A stretch of DNA of 45,064 nt from Trichinella spiralis (Eukaryota; Nematoda; Enoplea; Trichinellida; Trichinellidae). The stretch lies in NCBI GenBank assembly GCA_000181795.3, contig CM012954.1:16271298-16316361 (forward strand). The letters run 5' to 3'. A model generated the notes under the pieces. The model was given only the letters and a program-made list of their open reading frames with translations, did not search any database and was not told the DNA's origin. Below are positions 1-10,282 of the stretch, in pieces. A program made the position numbers and the translations under genes. Numbering within the stretch: position 1 is the first letter of the stretch; every line of letters starts with the position of its first letter.

Positions 1-738
1 ACAAATTATTGTTGCTACTTAATTTCTCATAGTCAACTTATTTGTTTGAAATTTTACATTTCTATTTAAATAAATACCAATTAGATCTATTACAATCCCT
101 TTCTTTCATAATTGAAATTATTATTATCATCAAAAGCACAGTTTTGTTTTTGATAACGTTCTTTGTATTAACAAAAGAGTGAAAATATAAAAACTAAAAT
201 ATCGAAATGTTTGAAAATAATTTACATACGTGTTGCTGACTAATATAATTATTACTGTAATTCATTTAAGTTATAATTGAAGTATAGTTTAAAATTGGGA
301 AAAAATAATGTCAGCAAAAATCAGCGAATAGTGAAAATTATCTTCTCACAATACTAGATGACACTGTTCACATCATGTTATAAAATATGCAAAATGAAAA
401 TGAATAAACGCATTTCATACAAAAACTATTTCATACTTTTATAGGTCAGCTTTACACTTTTAATTTGTCTGACTACACTCAATGTTATGCATAATATTCA
501 TTTATAAAAATTGAATTTCATAGAATTTATTCAATTTCCAAAATGAAGAAGAAAATTACAATTTAGCCATGAACAATGGAAGATTATAGCGTGATTTTGA
601 CTTTCAAAAAATCAATAAAATATAACAACGCTAATTTGCATACTATGCGCGTAGTTTTCACATTCAACGTTGAATTAAATGTTCTTCTGAATAATAAATT
701 CTCATAGCATCTCAACCAAATATAGGATATAAAAAATT
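1..738. repeat. Left arm of a long spaced inverted repeat
   Basis: Read in reverse complement, this stretch matches 39879-40611 almost end to end, at roughly 88-90 percent identity by eye. Landmarks shared by both arms include a BglII-like agatct near 83, a tataacaacgct motif near 620 and the closing gatataaaaaatt at 726-738, where similarity stops in both arms. The match still holds at base 2, so the arm probably continues beyond the left edge of the window. There are no convincing coding regions inside it. Confidence 0.85.
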
Positions 739-903
739 ATTAGCGAAAAGCATCCCACCCCTCTTAAAAAACAACTACATATACATACACAAAATATACT
801 ACATCGATTTCTAGGAAAGTATGAAAAGCAACAGCTGCCATCATTTACGACTTCTGCTAAAACAGAACGAGAAAGTTTTCAGGGGGTCCGCCACCATATA
901 AGG

Positions 904-2503
904 GATAGATCACATTCAGCAGCAAGCGTTCACCATCTCCATATGGGAATGCATTAAAATATCTGCAAAAGATTCAATTCCTCTTCTGAAAAAACTTTTT
1001 GTCATGAACATTCATAAGAACGTGCACAATGTAGCAATGAAGAGCTACCCCAACAAAGTGATTTTGTCGAGCGTTTCTCAAAGCTTTTATATTACCTCTA
1101 TTTCAGTTCATCAAAAAGTACAACTTTTGAACGCGTAGAGAGGTTTCCAAAATAATGATCTAGCAAAAAATTAAACGCATACCGTTAATATGAAGTAGAA
1201 ATGAAATCGATTACGGAATTGTGTTAAACAACGTTAAGAATCAACAATGGCACTCTAAACTTGATAAAATAACAAAACTGTTACTGCTCAAATTAATCAT
1301 ACAATGCAAACGCTGATGTCTGTCAGAAGATAAAAATCTTGCAACTACTGTACATTATTTAATAACTATTCATTGTAAAAGCAGCATTAAACAAAGAAAC
1401 TAAACTCTGAAAATCTATCCGTCATTTATAATGAAAAGTACACCATTTGTATAAAAGTTGATTACATCTATTAATAAATTAAATAGGCATTCTATGAAAG
1501 AATTACTTACCAAAAATTTGTTAACTGGGATGTAAAAATAGCATTAACACTGCTGATCAAGAATGAGAAATCACTTTACAGTATGAACTCGCATTTGAAG
1601 AAAATGAAGAACATATTCAAATATTTTTGATTTTTTAATTTCACAATATTCATTTCCGGCATGCATCGTATTATAAAATTAATAAATATAATTTTCAATA
1701 ATTTTAAACCAAGCTTTGAACTTTTTAAGTTATGACGATCTTTGTTTAAAGCAGTAGGATAAAGTGATTATTTTAAAGTGCTCTTTCACCACGCTCCCTT
1801 TGAGTGAAAATTTATTTTCATTGTTGCCAATTTTGCAGGCCTGTGCTCCACTGTTCAAGGTAAGTAAATACGAGCGTATTAAAATTACAGTCGGTGAAGC
1901 CTTCTGTTTTTTTCCAGCAGAATGAAATTCTTTCAATATGCAGTGGATGAAAAACTTTATGGATCGCTGTACGGAGTAGGCGCACCAGCAAAGTATTTGG
2001 TGCTGACCAATCAGCAAATGACAAGTTCCGAAACGGAAGAGTGCGATGCTGAACGTCCGAAGCTGACGGATGCACAGCTGGAAGCTGGGATGATGTCTCA
2101 GAAAGTCGAAATATCCGAGCAGTTCGAGGAAGCAGGTACCCGTGATTGTGCAAATTCTGAAGAAGACGAAGATTTAGCAGAAGCGTTCCAAACTTACCTT
2201 TATTATTTTATGATCTTCTTTGTCTTATCGATTTTCATGTTTTCTTTATGGCTTACATCGTTATTATTTTGCAAATCATAATTAATTGATGATAAATAAT
2301 GCTTAACGTTTCAAAATAACCTAATTGTTTTAGTTTTAAATAAAATTTTGTAAATGTAGTTTTCGTTTTCCGATTCACATAGGATATTGAGAGTGTGAAC
2401 CTAAATCAAAAAACAAAGCCTATTTGCACCTTAGCGATTTGATATAATAAAATGAAATTTGCAAGAGACGACTGTAATGGCTTTAATGGGTGAAGCAATC
2501 TCT
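904..2503 (+). repeat. Duplicated block, copy 1
   Basis: This ~1.6 kb block is a direct repeat of 4195-5792, with an offset near 3,289 bp. Identity is uneven by eye. About 1050-1500 and 1670-2400 are near 97 percent identical, while 904-1050 and 1510-1660 are only near 80 percent. The block holds the 119-residue gene at 1922-2281. It ends in a short transposase-like tail that it shares with copy 2, and similarity stops at the motif ctggaata. The segment 2504-4194 separates the copies and is not duplicated. Confidence 0.9.
1922..2281 (+). CDS. 119-residue single-pass membrane protein, duplicate A
   Basis: I do not recognise this family. The frame is open from ATG at 1922 to TAA at 2279-2281. 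The N-terminal ~25 residues are aromatic-rich, residues ~35-85 are strongly acidic (ending in an SEEDEDLAEAF stretch), and residues ~92-117 form one hydrophobic helix (YFMIFFVLSIFMFSLWL) ending in CKS. That layout suggests a tail-anchored or type II-like protein with an acidic cytoplasmic or lumenal face. A clean donor after TTCAAG (gtaagt at 1860) and an acceptor (tttccag at 1919) lie just upstream, so the ATG sits at the start of a second exon and the first is probably untranslated. A near-identical intact copy lies at 5211-5570. Two intact copies with replacement changes concentrated at a few sites argue for a functional gene rather than a relic. No function is proposed. Confidence 0.65.
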   Translation: MKFFQYAVDEKLYGSLYGVGAPAKYLVLTNQQMTSSETEECDAERPKLTDAQLEAGMMSQKVEISEQFEEAGTRDCANSEEDEDLAEAFQTYLYYFMIFFVLSIFMFSLWLTSLLFCKS

Positions 2504-2595
2504 GGAATAATGAATAATGCATGGTGTTGTTTGGAGAAAAAAGAAGAGAAGAAACAACACGAATACAAGGAAAATAAATATGACTTATGGCAGAG

Positions 2596-3014
2596 TTAGC
2601 TGATGAGCCGGTGGGTGAAACTTCTCCACGGGCGTGGCAGTTCATTTTTCATACGGTAATAACTAGGCTGGTAGAGAGGTTCGAATTCTCTGAGCTCGCG
2701 ACGTCTGCGCGTTTCAGAATTGGTCGGTGTGAGCCAATATTTCACCAACGCGCTCGACGTCATGCACCTCTTCTTGTACAAATCTACAGCGTCGTCCACG
2801 TCCATGTGATGCACGTATGTCCGATACGGTGCACCATAACGCGGAGGTGTGTAGCCGTATGATGGCGACAGTTTAATGTTGCTGTGGTACATTGGCAGTG
2901 TATTGTCTGAACGGCTTGTAACTCTGCGTGTAATGGGACGGCTTCAGAGTGCTTCTTCGATTGAATTTTGCTTCTTTCCTCAGACCTTCCATGCCAAAAG
3001 TCGTCGCCTGTCAC
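2596..3014 (-). pseudogene. Frameshifted retrocopy-like gene fragment, family unknown
   Basis: Two overlapping frames on the minus strand read as one protein. The upstream part (about 3014-2935) begins near TGDDFWHGRSEERSKI. The downstream part (about 2934-2599) carries SRSDNTLPMYHSNIKLSPSYGY, a tyrosine/proline-rich stretch, then DVDDAVDLYKKR, and ends HRLIS with a stop at 2596-2598. The frame changes once near 2935 with no room for an intron, so this is either a pseudogene or a sequence error. GC content is much higher than in the flanks, as expected for host coding sequence. A possible splice acceptor (tgtgacag) at the 5' end would also allow a real internal exon. The copy sits exactly where copy 1 of the duplicated block ends. 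I do not recognise the parent family. Confidence 0.45.
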
Positions 3015-4194
3015 ATTATAATTGCAATATATTCATTTACATTTCATTTTAATGCTGTTCCACACGCAGCAATGCAAGGCACACGTTCAATGGATATTTG
3101 CCACACATCATTGAATTGTTTGCTGTACTAGGATGCGAATGTGATCGTAATTTGCAAAATGTATTCAGATAAAGTATCAAAATGGCACCAATGATAAGCC
3201 GTTCAATATTCAAAAATTATCCAGATGAATTGGCGAATAAGTTCCTGTACAAACGCTCGCAATACGTTTACTTTAATTATATCAATTTTTTGAAGATTAT
3301 TTCATAATTTACATTAATTTGTATTTAACGCCACAGTTGTAACTGCTTTGAAATCAATCACAGTTCATAAAGATGTGCGTTGTACAGCTGTTATCGCTCT
3401 TCCACTGTTGACTTGGGTTTGCCATTTGACGGAATACGTAATTTTATATGATATATTTGAACGTTGTAGAAATGAAGCCCAGGCAGAGGAACAACAAAAG
3501 GAGATTTAAGCAGATTTGAAGGCAAAACAAGAAATCAAAATTGACCTATTCGACTGCATGTCATATTTGTGAATTCCCTCTGCGATGAGTCTATGCGTTA
3601 TTGTGCAACTGCTACGGTACCATAAATTTGGATATTTCAGTTGGCAACGCATTTTCAGTTCATCTTCTGAGTCCATCTGTAAAGCTGAAGAAAATAACTT
3701 CATTTTTGCAAGAGTTGAAGTTGGAAAATGCAATACAGAGCAAGTGAAACTTCAAAATACAACGTTCAGTACAACAGTGCAATTTCATATTACTTATTAA
3801 TTGCATCCATGACAGTCGTTAGTTGCACACACATTAAATAAATGCAGGTATCTGATGAGGGATGATTACCATTGAAGCTCATTGACATTTTATTACATTC
3901 AAATTCAATTCCAGTAGACAATTTTATCAACCCTCAACTGAACAAAACTCTTCACCTTTTAGCTTGAAGCATAGCAAAAGAACTGCAACATTTTTGTATA
4001 ATTTCAATAAACGGAAAATGCACATTTGCAGATGTCGTTTTTATTTGTAACTGTAAAATTTCAACAGATCATAAAATGGTAAATAAACTTTTGATTACAA
4101 GATAAATCTGATATGGTAGAAAAATTGGTGAATGCTGTTGAAAATTTAGATAAACGAAAAAAATCATACACTATCCATTCATTCACACATACAT
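3015..4194. other. AT-rich spacer between the two duplicated blocks
   Basis: No convincing gene. Positions ~3350-3420 belong to a dispersed repeat also seen at ~6805-6875 and, in part, inverted near 38925-39095. The short open frames at 3506-3733 and 3585-3800 overlap on opposite strands and show no recognisable motif. The rest is AT-rich sequence in which I see nothing further. Confidence 0.5.
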
Positions 4195-5792
4195 AGATCA
4201 CATTCAGTAGCAAATGTTCATCATCTCTCTAAGAGAATGTAATAAAATACCTAAAAAGAATTCAATCACTTTTGTGAAAAAATTATTTGTTATTAAAATT
4301 CATGAGAACGTAAATCAATGTAGCAATGAACAGGTGCCCTAACAAAGTGATTTTGCCGAGCGTTTCTCAAAGCTTTTATATTACCTCTATTTCAGTTCAT
4401 CAAAAAGTACAACTTTTTGACGCGTTGAGAGGTTTTCAAAATAATGATCTAGCAAAAGATTAAACGCATACCGTTAATATGAACTAGAAATGAAATCAAT
4501 TACTGAATTGTGTTAACTAACGTTAAGAATAAACAACGGCACTCTAAACTTGATAAAATAACAACACTGTTACCGCTCAAATTAATCATACAATGCAAAC
4601 GCTGATGTCTGTCAGAAGATAAAAATCTTGCAACTACTGTACATTATTTAATAACTATTCATTGTAAAAGCAGCATTAAACAAAGAAACTAAACTCTGAA
4701 AATCCATCCGTCATTTATAATGAAAAGTACACCATTTGTATAAAAGTTGATTACATCTATTAATAAATTAAATAGGCATTCTATGAAAGAATTACTTACC
4801 AACAATTTGTCAACTGGGAGGTAAAAGTACATTAACACTGCTGATCAAGAATGACAAATCACATTACAGTATGAACTGGCATATAAGGAAAATGAAGTCC
4901 GTATTTATATACTTTTGAATTTTAGATTTTACAATATTCATTTGTCGGTATTCAACGTATTATAAAATTAATAAATATAATTTTCAATAATTTTAAACCA
5001 GGCTTTGAACTTTTTAAGTTATGACGATCTTTGTTTAAAGCAGTAGCATAAAGTGATTATTTTAAAGTGCTCTTTCACCACGCTCCCTTTGAGTGAAAAT
5101 TTATTTTCATTGTTGCCAATTTTGCAGGCCTGTGCTCCACTGTTCAAGGTAAGTAAATACGAGCGTATTAAAATTACAGTCGGTGAAGCCTTCTGTTTTT
5201 TTCCAGCAGAATGAAATTCTTTCAATATGCAGTGGATGAAAAACTTTATGGATCGCTGTACGGAGTTGGTGCACCAGCAAAGTATTTGGTGCTGACCAAT
5301 CAGGAAATGGCAAGTTCCGAAACGGAAGAATGGGGTGCTGAACGTCCGAAGCTGACGGATGCACAACTGGAAGCTGGGATGATGTCTCAGAAAGTCGAAA
5401 TATCCGAGCAGTTGGAGGAAGCAAGTACCCGTGATTGTGCAAATTCTGAAGAAGACGAAGATTTAGCAGAAGCGTTCCAAACTTACCTCTATTTTTTTAT
5501 GATCTTCTTTTCCTTATCGACTTTTATGTTTTCTTTATGGCTTACATGGTTATTATTCTGCAAATCATAATTAATTGATGATCAATAATGTTTCACGTTT
5601 CAAAATAACCTAATTGTTTTAGTTTCAAATAAAATTTTGTAAATGTAGTTTTCGTTTTCCGATTCACATAGGATATTGAGAGTGTGAACCTAAATCAAAA
5701 AACAAAGCCTATTTGCACATTAGCGATTTGATATAATAAAATGAAATTTGCAAGAACCGACTGTAGTTGCTTTAATGCACGAAGCAATTTCT
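4195..5792 (+). repeat. Duplicated block, copy 2
   Basis: This is the direct-repeat partner of 904-2503, carrying the second 119-residue gene at 5211-5570. The gene's upstream intron (gtaagt near 5149 to tttccag near 5208) and 3' flank are conserved between copies. Beyond 5792 this copy continues into a longer piece of Tigger-like transposase, whereas copy 1 runs into the retrocopy-like gene. The right breakpoint of the duplication therefore falls inside, or was cut by an event inside, the transposon relic. Confidence 0.9.
5211..5570 (+). CDS. 119-residue single-pass membrane protein, duplicate B
   Basis: Intact paralogue of 1922-2281, same length, with ATG at 5211 and TAA at 5568-5570. It has the same aromatic N-terminus, acidic middle and C-terminal hydrophobic helix. 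I count ten residue differences: Q/E, T/A, C/W, D/G, F/L, G/S, Y/F, V/S, I/T and S/W. At the DNA level there are about 11 replacement and 7 silent nucleotide changes, which suggests weak but real constraint rather than neutral decay. Four of the ten fall in or next to the membrane helix and four in the short segment after residue 30. The upstream non-coding exon and its intron are conserved too. Family and function unknown. Confidence 0.65.
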   Translation: MKFFQYAVDEKLYGSLYGVGAPAKYLVLTNQEMASSETEEWGAERPKLTDAQLEAGMMSQKVEISEQLEEASTRDCANSEEDEDLAEAFQTYLYFFMIFFSLSTFMFSLWLTWLLFCKS

Positions 5793-6365
5793 GGAATATA
5801 ACGACGGTTATACGTGGTTGCAAGCACGACGTGGACTTTGCAGGCAAAACTTCTAGCTTAACGTTTGACAGTTCCACATTCAGATGACTGGGCACATTGT
5901 CTAGCACAGTGGTTCTCAAAGTGTGGGTCGCGTAAAATATTAAAGTACGGGAGTAGTCTTCATTTTTGTTAGGAGAGTTTTACTTATCGAAAATTGTTAG
6001 GTGAACAACTAAGCTGTGGTTCAGTTACTGATAACCTGAGAATCACTATTTCTGTCGGGTTTCTCACAGAAACGAAATTATATATTATGATGATAACGCC
6101 TAAATGATTCCATCCATCCACTGCTGGCACAGATTATTACGCTCATCCTTCTGGTAATGTCGACTGTCTTCGTTTGAAGCAATTGTCGAGTTATCGGTTT
6201 CAGTTTGGCTGGACAGCGAATGAAAAGATGAAACAAGAGCTCGTTTACTTCTGCGTTGACTGCTTCGCGCATTCTCCGACGTCTTGACTTCGGCGGTTGA
6301 CGACTTACACAGGTTTCACTGTATTGGGAAACATATCTGGTGAAGCCGTTTGCCACACTGAACAT
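5695..6365 (-). mobile_element. Decayed Tigger/pogo (Tc1-mariner group) transposase
   Basis: Two pieces of one transposase lie in the right order on the minus strand. Positions 6365-6078 encode a CENP-B-type helix-turn-helix: a KSRRRRMREAVNAEVNELL start, and a closing SSGWMESFRRYHHNI that matches the family's SNGWLxRFRxRHxI signature. Positions ~5915-5695 encode part of the DDE domain: LDNVPSH, then NVKLEVLPAKSTSCLQP, matching the family's DNxPSHP and LPPNTTSLLQPLDQG motifs. The part of the catalytic domain between them is missing. A hAT-like MITE occupies the gap. The element is dead: it has a large internal deletion, no complete frame and no terminal repeats that I can identify. Confidence 0.7.
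5907..6048. mobile_element. Short hAT-like MITE inside the Tigger relic
   Basis: The left end cagtggttctcaaagtgtgg is a typical hAT-type terminus. The right end reads tgagaatcacta, giving an imperfect 12-bp terminal inverted repeat (CAGTGGTTCTCA versus TAGTGATTCTCA). I cannot see a matching 8-bp target duplication, so the right boundary is uncertain. It lies between the DDE and helix-turn-helix pieces of the Tigger relic, so it inserted after the relic or marks a later rearrangement. Confidence 0.5.
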
Positions 6366-7693
6366 GGCAAGCTGTATGCCAAATGGCTACATGGCCCAGG
6401 CTACGTGGCGCGGTGTCCGGTCAACCAACATGTATAAATATGAGTGAACAGATTGGAGGGGCAACATACTTAAGAAAAGCTGTCTTCCAGAACACTTAAA
6501 CTGATCTTTAGCTGCCATCTCAGCATCTATCCAACGCTTGAATTGAATGAGTTTGAGATAAACGGCATACACTGTTCTTTGAATCATTTATATATATAGA
6601 TCGATACAGTCAGTCTATTTACAAAAGAGATTTTCAAGTTTGAACTGAAGATTTCTTAACAACTGTATCATTGTCAAAATATTTGAAACGTTGCACATTC
6701 ATTTCAGTTATATCAATGTGACAAAGATTCTTTTCTAATTTTATAATTTCCACTAATTTTTCATTTAAATACTAGACATTTGAATGTCGTATCTGCAAAC
6801 CGTCTTTGAAAACAATCACAGTTCATGACGATGTGTGTTGTTCCATTGTTGTCTCTCTTCCACTGTTGATTCTGGTCTTCGTCTTTATATAATGCGCTAA
6901 ATAACTGCTGTTCCTCATTAAAATGTCATACGATATATGCTAATATATTTACCGAATATTTATTTCACAGTGATATGCTTGTCACCACATAATATTATGC
7001 ATTTGAAGTACTGATGGCAGTACTTGAAACCTGATAAGCATCAGCAGCGGAATAGTGACGCCGCACAGGCAGGTAAACAGCAAAAGTAGGGTTGCGCAGA
7101 TTTGAAGATGTAACCAAATAACAGATCAGACCTAACTGCATGAACCTCGGTCTAATTGCAGCAGTGGCAATGAATTGAAATAACTTACCCGGACATGTTG
7201 ATCTAACCAAGATGAAATCAATGCGGTTGATCGCATGTTAAATTGTTTTCTCCGAATAAATACAAAAAAAAATAGCCTGCTTTATTTGACAACAACAATA
7301 CAAAACTGAAAACGAGACCAATCTACCACATCCCGTTTAAGTGATCTTCAAGTAAAAAGATAAAAAAATCGGAAGGCAATAGACGATTACTGTAATCAGG
7401 AAATGAGTTGAATGAATTTTCAACAGTAGTCCATGATAATAGTAATAATAATAGTCGTTGTAGTAGCTGAAGTAGTACACAGCAAGGCACGTCTCATGAC
7501 ATGGCAGATAAAAAGAAAGATAATTTTTTTTAAAAAAAGGCACGATGAAATAGCACAAGTTTCATTTAAATGGAACAAAAACAAAAAGAAATAAACATTA
7601 GCAGCATCAGATTGCGTAAAAGGGAAACGTTCGTATGTGTCAGCACCTTTCAGCATTAGCAGGTCAAACGACAAAAACCTGCACATTCACACT
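6366..7693. other. Intergenic region downstream of YAP
   Basis: No gene recognised. Positions ~6655-6875 hold the fullest copy of a dispersed repeat: an inverted partner lies at ~38925-39095 (roughly 75 percent identity by eye) and a partial direct partner at ~3350-3420. Positions ~7085-7105 share a short inverted match with ~37988-38010. The rest is AT-rich and includes the 3' flank of YAP, whose coding sequence ends at 7694. Confidence 0.5.
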
Positions 7694-8791
7694 TCAACGC
7701 ATATTACCTCGCAAGTACTGGTCCAGATCTTGTGGATTCAATTCCTTTAAAAATGTGACATTAGAAAATTAAACGAAAAACATGAAATGATAAAAAAAAG
7801 AGAGAGAAATACTTGGATGCTTGGATCAACGTCCATAATTGAATTTAAATCGATACCACCAATGTTCAAGTCAATGTCAGAAGCGAGAAAATTTTCCGGC
7901 GTGTGAGGTTGAGAATAGCTGCTGCTGGTGCTCAAAGTCATACCCAAGCCGGAATCACTTGATTTTTGTCTGCAGTGGTAGGCGGCGTCCATGGCTGAGT
8001 GATGAGTTCCACTACTTCCGGCCACTTGACAATTTGGAAAATTTTCTGGCTGAAATAAAGCTTGTTGTTATTTTCAATTAAAACACCTCCCAAAGTACTA
8101 AAAACTGACGCTAAGATGCGTGGCCAGTGGACTGGTCGGCATAGCTGCAGAATCGCTGAGCAATCCCTTTAACAAACACAAAAATGACAGTTAATTTTAT
8201 TAAAAATAACAACAACAACACAAAAAAAACTTTTTTACTTGTTTCATAATTTCTTGCTGCCTGGATCTATACTGCTGCCTTTCTTGGATCAACTCCTGCA
8301 CCCGTTGCTGAGTGGTTGGACAAAAGCCGGACGCTTGTTGTTGTTGTTGTTGTTGTTGCTGCTGCTGCTGCTGTTTTATGTGAAAGCCAGATGACGTATC
8401 GGCAACCGGTTGAAGACATTCAAGTTGTCTCTGCATAACATACGGGCGCTGCAGCTCTTGAGCTACACAGAAAAATCACAAAATAAATGTTCCATCCGCT
8501 GATTCTGTCATATGATTCGATCAGATCAGATGCATTAAAAAAACACGAAAAACAAAAAAAAGAATTTTCTACTTACGCACACGTGGATCAAACCAAGTAG
8601 TCGTTTCGTTGTTGTGATTCATAAAGTAGCGCTCGCCATGAGGAGTTATCTTCTCTTCCCAACCCGTAGGCAATGGCGGCAAGCTGTGGTCCGCAAGTCG
8701 GTTCACAACGACGCTCTGCTTCAGAGGACGCTTCCTCGGATCTTCCCATGTTGTCGTCTTATCAATGTGACTAAATGATTCATCATAATAA

Positions 8792-8822
<31 letters not shown>

Positions 8823-10282
8823 CTGATTTCTGAAAACTATATAGTGAATTTTTCTTTCACAGTAAAAACAAAAATCCCCGAACATAAAGTTAACATATCA
8901 CACCCTCTGCACCCTCCCTTCGATTGTGTGCAACAATTTCCCTGCCAAAAAGGCAAGAAGTGGTTATTTTGCAGAAAAAAAGTCCAATTGCTGCAATCGA
9001 TCATAAACAAGCTGCTTCTACACAATGCCTCTGCTCTGCATTACGACGGATGGAATCCCATTTTTTTCCACCGTTGAAAACTGGGACTTGTGCACGACTT
9101 TCTGAAGCCCATGCTTTTCAAACTGCGTTGGTGGGAAAAAAAACTCCCCAACAACTCCCACGCAGCTTTCACGTAAAACGAAAAAAAAAAGTCACGACGT
9201 AGCAAGAGTAAAGCAAATATAAACTGCAACTTCTTTGACAACAAAAAAATCAGACAAACTTCTGTAAAGTACACAAAATTAGAACACTGTAGACTAGTTG
9301 TGCAAAGATGAAGAAAAGTAAGTGGGACATTTTGTTTATAGATGGACAGTGTTCCCATGTCGTGCAACGGCAAGAGATTAGTTTACTGATTGCAGCATGC
9401 TTTTCAACAGACAGAAAGGAGAAAATTGTCACCGTTTGATTCATATCGCAGAGGATGCGTACGACGGCCCTCATGTTAATACATACATAAATACATATAG
9501 AACAAGACCATGGTGTGACCAACAGAAGAGAAAATGAATGTCAACCATTGACCGGTGCGGAACGCGGTCGAAGTTGGGTGGCATTCACCGATCACAGAGG
9601 TCACCACGGATCATTCATCAACGTTGAGAATGAAAAGTGAAAAGAAACAAAAATATACATCTATATATCTGTATATATACAACGTAAATTTTAAGGCTTG
9701 AGAAAAGCAAAATAAAATAAATAAATAAATAAATAAATGTATATATACTCACTTGATAAAATAAGGTTGACCAGTTTCTGTAAATGCGCGCTCCCAACCA
9801 GCGGGCAACGTTTGATCGTCCAGGTCAACGTCAATGTCGTAGCTGTGCACACGACCGTGCTGCTGTTGGTCAAGGCGGAAAGCAGAAGCAAGAGACAATT
9901 GACCGTTGGTCAACGAGGCGGGGCTAGAGTGTGCTCTTGTGTGCTGCACAGCGGTCGAAGAAGCGCTGGCCGTGGAACCGCAGGCGGACAATATGCTGCA
10001 CGGTGAAGAGACAGTATGACAGCCGGAACTGTCGCTGCCTTCGCGACTGTGCACCGCAGACGCTTTGCAAGGCTTGAAAAATGTATCCGGCAGGTTCTTC
10101 TCACGCCAACTGGAGACGGTGGACAGTTGACCGCCGGCGCCAGGACTCAAACATTCGATCGACTTTTTGAAGTGATCATTCAACGCTTGGTCCAAATCAA
10201 CGCTGCTCTTGATCACAACATTCGAACGACTTCTCTGATGCTGACCACTGCTTCCCGCCGAATATTCGCCGTAACAAGCCAT
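7694..10282 (-). CDS. YAP1: YAP transcriptional co-activator (Hippo pathway), 430 aa
   Basis: Six exons join in frame: 10282-9753, 8770-8577, 8462-8239, 8166-8110, 8049-7813, 7744-7694. YAP is the nuclear effector of Hippo signalling; it binds TEAD factors and is held in the cytoplasm by LATS phosphorylation. The N-terminus holds the TEAD-binding signature LPDTFFKP (64-71). Two WW domains follow at ~159-189 and ~208-240, with W163/W185 and W214/W236; the second WW keeps the [13 protein letters not shown] core. HxRxxS sites for LATS are seen at H78-S83, H114-S119 ([11 protein letters not shown], matching human S127), H142-S147 and H360-S365 (matching human S381). The last is followed by a DSGLGM degron-like motif. 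A 13-glutamine run and a short coiled-coil segment lie between ~270 and 316. The C-terminus reads YLRGNMR, so the usual PDZ-binding FLTWL end is absent. Confidence 0.95.
8335..8373 (-). repeat. CAG/CAA polyglutamine tract in YAP
   Basis: Thirteen glutamine codons in exon 3 of YAP: five CAG followed by eight CAA in the coding direction. The tract is a mixed-codon trinucleotide repeat, so it is interrupted at the DNA level. It leads into a glutamine/arginine-rich helix. Confidence 0.9.
8785..8822. repeat. (AAT)n microsatellite in YAP intron 1
   Basis: An almost pure trinucleotide run that begins about 13 bp upstream (in transcription order) of the exon 2 splice acceptor at 8771-8772. In the transcript it reads as a U-rich UUA repeat, so it may stand in for the polypyrimidine tract. 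Confidence 0.8.
9708..9738. repeat. (AAAT)n microsatellite in YAP intron 1
   Basis: Tetranucleotide aaat run ending in TA repeats, immediately downstream (transcription order) of the exon 1 donor at 9752. Confidence 0.75.

Noticed and set aside
6387-6587. Possible N-terminal extension of the Tigger transposase on the minus strand
   Set aside because: No helix-turn-helix or family motif could be matched, so the relic was closed at 6365.
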